Shown here piece after piece: positions 57,447-64,000 of a DNA stretch of 64,000 nt. The notes under the pieces were generated by a model that ran no database searches, was not told the DNA's origin, and saw nothing but the letters and a program-made list of their open reading frames with translations. How positions within the stretch are numbered: the stretch's first letter is position 1; each line of letters begins with the position of its first letter. This DNA comes from Oidiodendron maius Zn. Lineage: Eukaryota; Ascomycota; Leotiomycetes; Myxotrichaceae. The position numbers were made by a program, and so were the translations under genes. The DNA is taken from assembly GCA_000827325.1 (NCBI GenBank), contig KN832879.1, forward strand, positions 1,240,001 to 1,304,000, given 5' to 3'.

Positions 57447-57946
57447 TTACTTGCCGCCCTTGTCATCTAGCTTGTCTGGGAGTTTTCCGGCGAAAATAGG
57501 CCCGAAGGGTGAAGGATCAGGAATGGGAACTTTCGATGAATCGGAAGCCTTCTGGTTTTCCATTTTCTTCTTCTCTGCATCCATTTGCTCCTTGAGCATA
57601 TGCCCTTGGAATGGCTTCGGGGGTTCCTGATTAACTCCATCATATATCTGTTCACCGACTTGACCGATCAAATCAGGAGATTTAATAACTTCCTTCCCCA
57701 CTTGTTTAGCTATGGCCTGAAACATACGCCGACCATGAAAGCGATGCTCAATGTCGTTGTTGATATCTTCTGGATAGGACACTTCGGGGGTGGCTACTCG
57801 AGTCTGGATATCAAGACCATTTTCTGTACTGGGAGGGATTGGAGACGCGGATAGCTGCTATTATTAGTAGATAAAGAGATAGGACTATGATAGGCACTTA
57901 CAACTCTTGCCAAGAGAGCAAGAGGAAGGATTGTTTTGGACTGCAT
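57447..57946 (-). CDS. Small secreted protein, 150 aa
   Basis: Exons 57946-57902 and 57854-57447 (47-nt intron) give 151 codons. The N-terminus MQSKTILPLALLARV, then LSASPIPP across the splice, is a signal peptide with a likely cleavage after the small residues. The mature part is hydrophilic, with KQVGKEVIKSPDLIGQVGEQ and a lysine-rich helix (KEQMDAEKKKMENQK), and ends PFGPIFAGKLPDKLDDKGGK. No cysteine in the second exon, so not a disulfide-rich effector type. Function unknown. Confidence 0.75.
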
Positions 57947-58731
57947 GGTGGGCTAGTACTTCCTGTTTGTTATATGCGTGGTGGATATGGAAGAAACACT
58001 GGAGATGCTGGATATGCTAGAGACGCTGATAATAAGGGAGAAGCTTAGGTAGAACGGGCGCACTATATATATTTTAACAGTCAGTTCATAGGAATTAAAA
58101 ATAGAAAATTTATATCCGGCATTAACGAGAATCCATATCAGCCAGAATCCACATTATTCCTTTTCCTAGGCTATGCTAATTCACAGCACACTTTAAGTTA
58201 AAGATACTCCTCTCGTACAACTCCTGTTACATTTCAAGAGAATACTCATTGATGTCTGCGGCTCTCTGTGTGGCGCATGCAAGCTTGTTTTAATTCGTAG
58301 AATAAGCTGAGTCTACCTGTATTCCCACACATAGTAAAAGGTTCGCGTAGTCTAACCAGATGCTCGCTAGTAATCGTGGCTAATAAGCTTACACTTCCTG
58401 TGCTCCTATCTCCTCACCTAGCAGCCACTGCCAACGCCAGTAAGGATATTTCCTCCCATAGGGACCACCTCTTTACCGTCTCATAAATTCTGTAAATAGC
58501 AGAATTATAAATAGTTGTTCAACAATTTATGAATTCTTGTCGGGAGCCTGTCAGAATAGCTGCGGAGGAACATCCCTACTAGCGTATGACATCTATCAAT
58601 TATATACCACGTCTGATGGGCGAGTTAAACCTCGCATAGTTAAATCATTTGTTGCTTCCTTTCTAATTGCAGCACACCTTTTCGTCTCATCTTTTGAAAA
58701 GCTGAAGTATCTGGAGGATCTGGAATAGACC
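57947..58731. other. Intergenic region
   Basis: Left part is the promoter of the secreted-protein gene; no gene seen. Confidence 0.5.
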
Positions 58732-60278
58732 CTAATCATACACTTTCTTCCAAATCCATAGCGACCTCGAATTGCAGAAGGCTTTCATCCCAGTCATACC
58801 CCATTCACTTCCAATACCAGACCATTTATGCCCGCCGAAAGGAACATTTGGAGCAACATCAAAATGAGAGTTTATCCAAACGCTTCCAGCCAACAACTGC
58901 CTCCCCATCCGCTCCCCTCGAGCAAGGTCTTTGGTCCAGACTGATGCCCCCAGGCCATGTTCGCCGCGGTTAGCTCTCTCTAAGACTTCTGTTTCGTCAG
59001 ACCATTTCAACATTGGGATAATTGGCCCAAAAGGCTCTTCAGTAACAATACGGGAATCATCTGGGGGATTGTCGATGATTGCGGGGGTGATGAAGTAACC
59101 GTTTGAGGCTTCCCGAACACCTCCTTCAAGAGCAGTCGTCCAGGAGCATTTGTCAATCTCCGAATACATATCCTTAACTTTTTCGTACCTAATCCCGTAT
59201 AAGAAGCCTATTTCCACAGAGAACTTTTAAGAGAGAACTTACTGCATGCTATTTTGAAGTGGTCCGACCAGAACATCAGACTCGAAACCATCGCCTGTCT
59301 TCAACGTCTTGGTGAAATCGACTAGTGCATCCCGGAACTGATCATAGATCTTTTCATGGACGAAAAGACGCTTGATCAACATGCATATTTGACCGGAATT
59401 CAGGAACGCAAGGGTGGCAATTTTTGGAACAATTTTATCAATATCAACATCTTCGCACACAATCGCTGGATCATTTCCACCCAATTCAAGGGTAACCCGC
59501 TTCAGCGTCTTGGCACAACTTTCCATCACCTTCTTTCCGGTTGTTATAGAACCAGTAAAACTAATTTTATCGATTCCGGGATGCTCTGTAAGCATGGAGC
59601 CTAAGTCATCTCCACCGCTTAACACTTGAAAAACACCTGGCGGAAATATCGACGTGCCGAGCTCACCCAACTTGAGATCGGTGTATGGTGTGTACGGCGA
59701 AGGCTTCATAATAAAAGTATTGCCTGTCATTATGGCTGGGCCCAATTTTCCGAGTCCTAAGAGTACTGGCCAATTCCAAGGAACTATGCCACAACAGACG
59801 CCAATTGGAGGGAAGGTTTGTATGATTATGCGTTCATCATTTTCATCTAGCACATCATCTTTGACTTCCATTGTTGCGAAGGCTCGAAACCATCCCAGCG
59901 TCATGTCGAACTCAATCTTTGCTAAACCAAGAGGTTTACCTTGTTCTTTGACTAGCAGCTCTTCAAGCGCAGTCCGATTGGATTCTACTAGGTCGGCATA
60001 TTGTAAGAGAAGTCTTGCTCTTTCCTCGAACGGCACCTTCGACCATGTCTTGAATGCTGTTTTCGCGGAATTAACTGCGCTATCGACATCCTCTTGTGTT
60101 GCGACCGGAACTTCGTAAAGCGGCTGCGCATTAGAGGGGTTTAGGGAATGTCGTGTTTTGGCAGTAGCCACAAACTTATTATTGATAATATTTCCAGGAT
60201 AGTTCTAATATCTCTTAGTTGTTGTATAATAGATCGGGGATTCCATGGCCCCACCGAGGTATCTAGTGTCGCAGTCAT
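58732..60278 (-). CDS. Aldehyde dehydrogenase, 480 aa
   Basis: Exons 60278-60255, 60204-59243 and 59188-58732 give 481 codons. The first exon is 24 nt (MTATLDTS), joined to NYPGNIINNKF, the usual ALDH entry. Landmarks: PWNWPVLLGLGKLGPAIMTG, MKPSPYTPY, ISFTGSITTGKKVM, general base Glu in LELGGND, catalytic Cys in FLNSGQIC (about residue 288), EEPFGPIIPMLKW and PFGGHKWSGIGSEWG. NAD(P)-dependent oxidation of aldehydes to acids. Close to fungal ALDHs of the betaine/aminobutyraldehyde-like group in overall text. Alternative upstream ATG at 60284 adds MK. It lies beside a D-amino-acid-oxidase-like gene on the same strand; together they could convert amines or amino acids to acids (inference). Confidence 0.9.
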
Positions 60279-61264
60279 TTTCATTGAAAGGAGGCAGCGA
60301 AAGATTAGGGGTTCCGAGAATACAGAGAGCTTTAAGATCATAGAAGGTATAGAAAGCAAAGACAAGAGATAAATCGGAGCATTGTAGCTTTACCCCGCAC
60401 ATGTGATGCTTCCCCACTGCACAGATCCTTGTTCGTTACACGAAATTCCACTACTCTCTAGTTTCCTATACCACTAGCTCCATGTGACGGCATTTAACGT
60501 CGGTAGTCATGTGCTGTCGATGTAATTACCAAATGTGTATGGCGAGTAAGAAATTTTTGAGTGACGAGTCACTGTCGCATCTCTAGGGTGACCGAAATGA
60601 AGGCACCAAAAGACATTGGAATAGACACGGTTCTGTTATGTTGCCACGTTTTATGTAGGTGGTGTTAAAATATCTGCTAACCACAAAATATCTGGCGGTG
60701 CTGACGATAAAGGCGGGGTCGTATTTGATTCATATGCAAGAATAAGAGAAGTTTCTTAAGACACCCTAATATTTCTTTAATGGATGTTAAGTTGATTTGT
60801 CAAGCTCAATAAAAGATCTAATACTGTATGATGACAGTGCTCTAAAAAGACAGGCAACTTCTTGAAGACTGTCTGTACCGAGAGTGGAGTATATTCAAGT
60901 ATTGGCTCTGGCTCATTGGTTATGGTCTCAGCCTCTATAAGAAGTTAATTATAGGAGTACCGTATATTTAATGCCCCTTCAGAATTTATCTGAAACACGC
61001 TGCCAATCAAAAGAATAGGGCGTCATGCCAAATAGCACGAGATTGCAAGGCATATTAAAATTTGATCTCAGGATGAGACCAATTCGTAGGACCTGTGGCC
61101 ACTGCAGCAAAGAAACTATGGAGAATGTAAATTTCTATTGAATAAAATTTCTCCACTTCTCTCTCTCTCTCTCGCACTTCTTTTTTTTTGTAAGCAATTT
61201 AATTTTATCGAGAAACCGAAATTCATGATAGGAATAAAAGCAATTCTGCCATGTTATATAGACT
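60279..61264. other. Intergenic region with CT microsatellite
   Basis: No gene. Contains a (CT)n run and a T9 tract at about 61155-61190. Confidence 0.5.
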
Positions 61265-62545
61265 TTACAAGCGGCTCTGTATCTTTGGTATACGAATGCC
61301 TATTGCTGCCGATTCTCTGTATAGCGCCTCTTCAATCAGAGAGGCTATCTCGTCCGCACAACCAAAAGAAAAACTCCATCCTGAGCCGCCATGGCCATAT
61401 GAATGGAAAATACGGCTAGACCTAGATCCTGTCTCCTCATTTAGTGATTCGTGTCTTCTTGGCTCTCTTTCAACTCGGATGTTCTCTTGTCTTCCAGGGC
61501 GCAAGCCTTGAGCCAACGGATACTCCGGATCAAGACGGGCGTTCTTGAGTGATGGGATAAATGCTTCGCATCGCTTTCGCATACGCTCCACGACAGGTGA
61601 ATTAAGTGTCAGATCTAGATCCCATTCATCACGTTGGGCAACACCGCCAAGAACAAGAATATTATCATTCCTTGGAACAAGAAAAACAATCTCATTATCA
61701 CGAGCAGCATCAGCGCTGATTGACATCGCTGTGGAAAATTTTGGGAAACGTTTGCCGTCATTGATTACTCGTATCAAAGCTCCCCTGAGCGGATAACAAG
61801 TCGGGTCCCGGGCAGTTTCGAGGCTACCTAGGCCAGTCGCGTTCACAATAGCATCGGCATTGAACCTGGCAAGGAGGTCATCTTCTTGCCCGAACAAATC
61901 ACCATAGACTGTCCCGGTGACTAGTTCGGCCCCCTTGCTCTGCACTAGCTCCATCAACCACGTCATGCATCTATCAGTGTCGATAACCGGAGCAAGATGC
62001 TTATATGCGTCGACTGCGCCGAATGAAGGATCGATATTGTGTTTGCGAATTAGGTCAGGATCACGGCAAACACCTCTCACTCCGCTCCTGTAGAGCTCAT
62101 GTAACTTCTCCAACTGCTTCGGATTGTCTTGGATACGATAAGGGAAATAAAAGACAGATTCCCTCATCTGTACCCCAGCGGCAGCGGAAAGATTCGGATC
62201 TGCAGCAATAACTTCCCACACGCGGTACGCCAACATACACCAATACTTGGATCGGGCTAGCGACACAGTATCTGTGTGTTGGCCGCAAACTGCAGGCGGA
62301 TATTCCCACAATGCCCCCGCAATCTGCGAGGTGAGACGCTGTCCCTTGGTGTATGAGGCCCAATCCTTCGCAACGATTGTGACGTGATAACCTCGATCAA
62401 GCAAAACCCAGGCGGTAACAAGGCCTGTGACACCTCCCCCAATAATCAATATGTTTGGGGAGGAATTTGAGGGGCTGATTTGGGGCTTCGGTTCGAACGA
62501 GAAGTTGGAGCCCAAATAGAGCCGACCAGTTATCTTGGTGGACAT
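61265..62545 (-). CDS. D-amino-acid-oxidase-like FAD oxidoreductase, 426 aa
   Basis: A single-exon DAO-family enzyme, usually oxidising D-amino acids or similar amines to keto acids with release of H2O2. The FAD fold opens at about residue 30: ILIIGGGVTGLVTAWVLLDR. Later come IVNATGLGSLETARDPTCYP, RGALIRVIND, QGLRPGRQENIRVERE (the substrate-binding Arg region) and HSYGHGGSGWSFSFGCADEI, the second FAD motif. The end SRL is a classical PTS1 peroxisome signal, as expected for DAO. Length is above the 340-370 aa norm because of an N-terminal extension and an insert. No signal peptide. Confidence 0.9.
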   Translation of the reverse strand: MSTKITGRLYLGSNFSFEPKPQISPSNSSPNILIIGGGVTGLVTAWVLLDRGYHVTIVAKDWASYTKGQRLTSQIAGALWEYPPAVCGQHTDTVSLARSKYWCMLAYRVWEVIAADPNLSAAAGVQMRESVFYFPYRIQDNPKQLEKLHELYRSGVRGVCRDPDLIRKHNIDPSFGAVDAYKHLAPVIDTDRCMTWLMELVQSKGAELVTGTVYGDLFGQEDDLLARFNADAIVNATGLGSLETARDPTCYPLRGALIRVINDGKRFPKFSTAMSISADAARDNEIVFLVPRNDNILVLGGVAQRDEWDLDLTLNSPVVERMRKRCEAFIPSLKNARLDPEYPLAQGLRPGRQENIRVEREPRRHESLNEETGSRSSRIFHSYGHGGSGWSFSFGCADEIASLIEEALYRESAAIGIRIPKIQSRL

Positions 62546-63235
62546 GGTCTTAGCGTTTGTGGTATGACGGCTGGAGAATATAGATTAATCATGTATGCAT
62601 GAACACAAAGTCTGGTGAAAGAGATCGGAGAAGCATGTCAAGTTATATACATTACAAAGAAACACCCCACAGCTGAAAACCCTCAGGTAGGAGCCTCTGC
62701 AGCACACCTCGCACAGATCCGTGCTTTCATTTCAGGAATCATCATGGTCAGAGACGTGCATTCACCCTTGGTGCGCTCTTGGCATTCAAAATTAATGGCC
62801 ATCTAGTGGCAAACCACCGCTGCCTGGACATTTCGTCGCGGTACGGCCGTTAAGTTTGATCCCTAACTAGAACAAGAAGTCAGGCGCTGCTTTGATATTG
62901 ATCGGACCTCGACGCTTAGCCGTTAGGCTGAGTAGGGTTAAGCACTCCACTCAGTCCTCGTACTACCAACAGCTTAACCCCATGTTAGCCCAAACCGTAT
63001 TATCCAACTATTGCGGGGTACTTAAAGATTGAGCTTTGTGGGGAATGAAAGTGCAAGGAAGATTCTGCAGGCTGCCGTCCACCAGTGATGCCTCGGCAGT
63101 CTGTTCTCAGGGACCGAACCCGCCCCAAGCCGAGTTTCGCGGCAGTGACTCAACAAGTATTACTTAATAGTTGGTTCTTCGATCAATCTCGCGTCTGTTT
63201 ATTATTGATGGCGGCGGCGGTACGGCTCGTGTTAC
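62546..63235. other. Intergenic region and probable left edge of a DNA transposon
   Basis: No gene. The terminal repeat of the Mutator-like element further right should lie here or in the next segment, but its boundary could not be set. Confidence 0.4.
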
Positions 63236-63350
63236 ATTCGCACCACAAGAGATGACTAAGATTCGCACCACCGCATATCAATTACCCTTTTCGGCTGTAT
63301 GTAGTGCGAATATTATTAAGATTGCCTCTTTCGGACTTTGTGGTGCGAAT
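63236..63350. repeat. Nested inverted repeats (subterminal to a MULE)
   Basis: Outer pair: attcgcaccacaa (63236-63248) and its perfect complement ttgtggtgcgaat (63338-63350). Inner pair: attcgcaccac (63261) and gtagtgcgaat (63301), one mismatch. Two forward and two reversed copies of a 10-bp core could be transposase binding sites or a fold-back structure. Confidence 0.75.
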
Positions 63351-63431
63351 ATAACTAGCGTATCCCTTTACGGCTAGCCCCTCTTTGCATGTTATTACGG
63401 AACATAGGCTCTTAATAGCCCTGAATCAAAT

Positions 63432-63506
63432 ACAACCCTCTTGAAGCTTGATTACAGCCCTCTTGAAGCTTGAATACAGCCCTCTTGAAGCTCAAATACA
63501 GCCCTG
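63432..63506. repeat. 22-bp tandem repeats before the transposase start
   Basis: Three copies of acagccctcttgaagcttgaat, with a fourth partial copy ending at the ATG region. They directly precede the transposase start codon at 63510, in its 5' leader. Confidence 0.85.
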
Positions 63507-63509
63507 AAA

Positions 63510-64000
63510 ATGAATCAATTCAGCCAATTCGACGTTTCTGGCCCCTTTTCTCAACCACCACCAGCGCAGCCCCTGACCAGCGTGTCTGACGCGTTATCCC
63601 TGCCACCTCTAGCTACCTACCCCTCCAGGGAGGCCCTTTTTGAGGCTATTCAGAGCTGGGCTAAGCTACAGGGGTATACCTTTACTGTAGGCAAAAGCAA
63701 GCGTATCCGTGATGGGCGTCAAAAGGTATATTACGCATGCGATCGCTGCCCTTAGCCTAGGCCTGAACCTCGAATTGAGCGCGTTCGGGATACTCAATCA
63801 TGCAGTATAGGGTGCCAATTCCAGGTGGTTGCAGTAGAGGCCCTTAGCTCTGAATGGGAGCTTAAATATCGCCCTGGGACCGAGTTTAATACTTATAACC
63901 ACCCTCCTAGCCAAAGCCCTGCTGCCTACCCTTCACACTGTAGGCTTCTAGTTGAAGCTCAAAATACACTCCAGAACCTCTTCTCAGCAGGTAAGTTTAG
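63510..64000 (+). mobile_element. Mutator-like (MULE) transposase, N-terminal part, runs off the window
   Basis: A proline/glutamine-rich start (MNQFSQFDVSGPFSQPPP) leads to a FAR1/WRKY-GCM1-like DNA-binding domain: REALFEAIQSWAKLQGYTFT, VGKSKRIRDGRQKVYYACDR, C-P, then SCSIGCQFQVVAVEAL and FNTYNHPPSQSPAAYPSHCR. This is the usual N-terminus of fungal MULE transposases. An in-frame TAG follows YYACDRCP at about 63753, after which the same frame continues open to the window end. A CAG-to-TAG change, as RIP makes, would explain it, so this copy is probably inactive. The catalytic MULE domain lies beyond 64000. Confidence 0.75.

Overview
This window looks like accessory chromosome from a filamentous ascomycete, most likely Eurotiales (Aspergillus/Penicillium type). 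The placement is inferred from introns of about 46-90 nt with GT..AG ends, and from typical fungal families: Zn2Cys6 factor, HET, NACHT-ankyrin, Clr5, DUF3112, Pho80-like cyclin. No bacterial operon features, rRNA, tRNA or CRISPR array was seen. Gene models were spliced by hand from the sequence; exon lists are in the entries.

Layout. 0.5-11 kb is a self/non-self recognition island: a NACHT-ankyrin receptor (503-4608), a dead GH28 pectinase fragment, and a HET-domain gene (6316-8261, minus) divergent from a six-TPR/seven-WD40 protein (8698-10868). 12-31 kb holds metabolic genes among relics: alkylsulfatase, NmrA-type reductase, DUF3112 membrane protein, Zn2Cys6 regulator, DHA2-type MFS exporter and two SDRs. 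Wreckage there includes a C2H2 fragment abutting a second HET relic, a broken membrane protein and a broken kinase tail. 31.5-35.3 kb is a Clr5-ankyrin protein with a C-terminal membrane anchor.

37.4-46.3 kb holds one very large minus-strand gene (about 2330 aa: UPF1/ZNFX1-like helicase, NF-X1-like zinc finger, three CbxX/SpoVK-type AAA+ domains). It is divergent, across about 71-107 bp, from a gene whose product carries a PD-(D/E)XK-like pattern. 46.7-50.9 kb has a Pho80-like cyclin, a small multispan protein and a salicylate-hydroxylase-like flavoprotein. 50.9-57 kb is gene-poor, with a TA-flanked MITE and short repeats. It also holds the most unusual locus: a signal-peptide exon followed by nine tandem 34-nt units (one is 33 nt), each with a GTAAG donor and most with a CAG acceptor (53113-53906), resembling an array of alternative mini-exons. 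57.4-62.5 kb has a small secreted protein, an aldehyde dehydrogenase and a D-amino-acid-oxidase-like enzyme. The window ends inside a Mutator-like transposase gene.

How it may fit together (inference): several loci (NACHT-ANK, HET, TPR-WD40, Clr5-ANK) use near-identical in-frame repeats, the known mode of rapid diversification in fungal incompatibility receptors. The helicase-AAA/nuclease-like pair looks like a nucleic-acid surveillance module. The cassette-exon secreted peptide is the best candidate for something undescribed.
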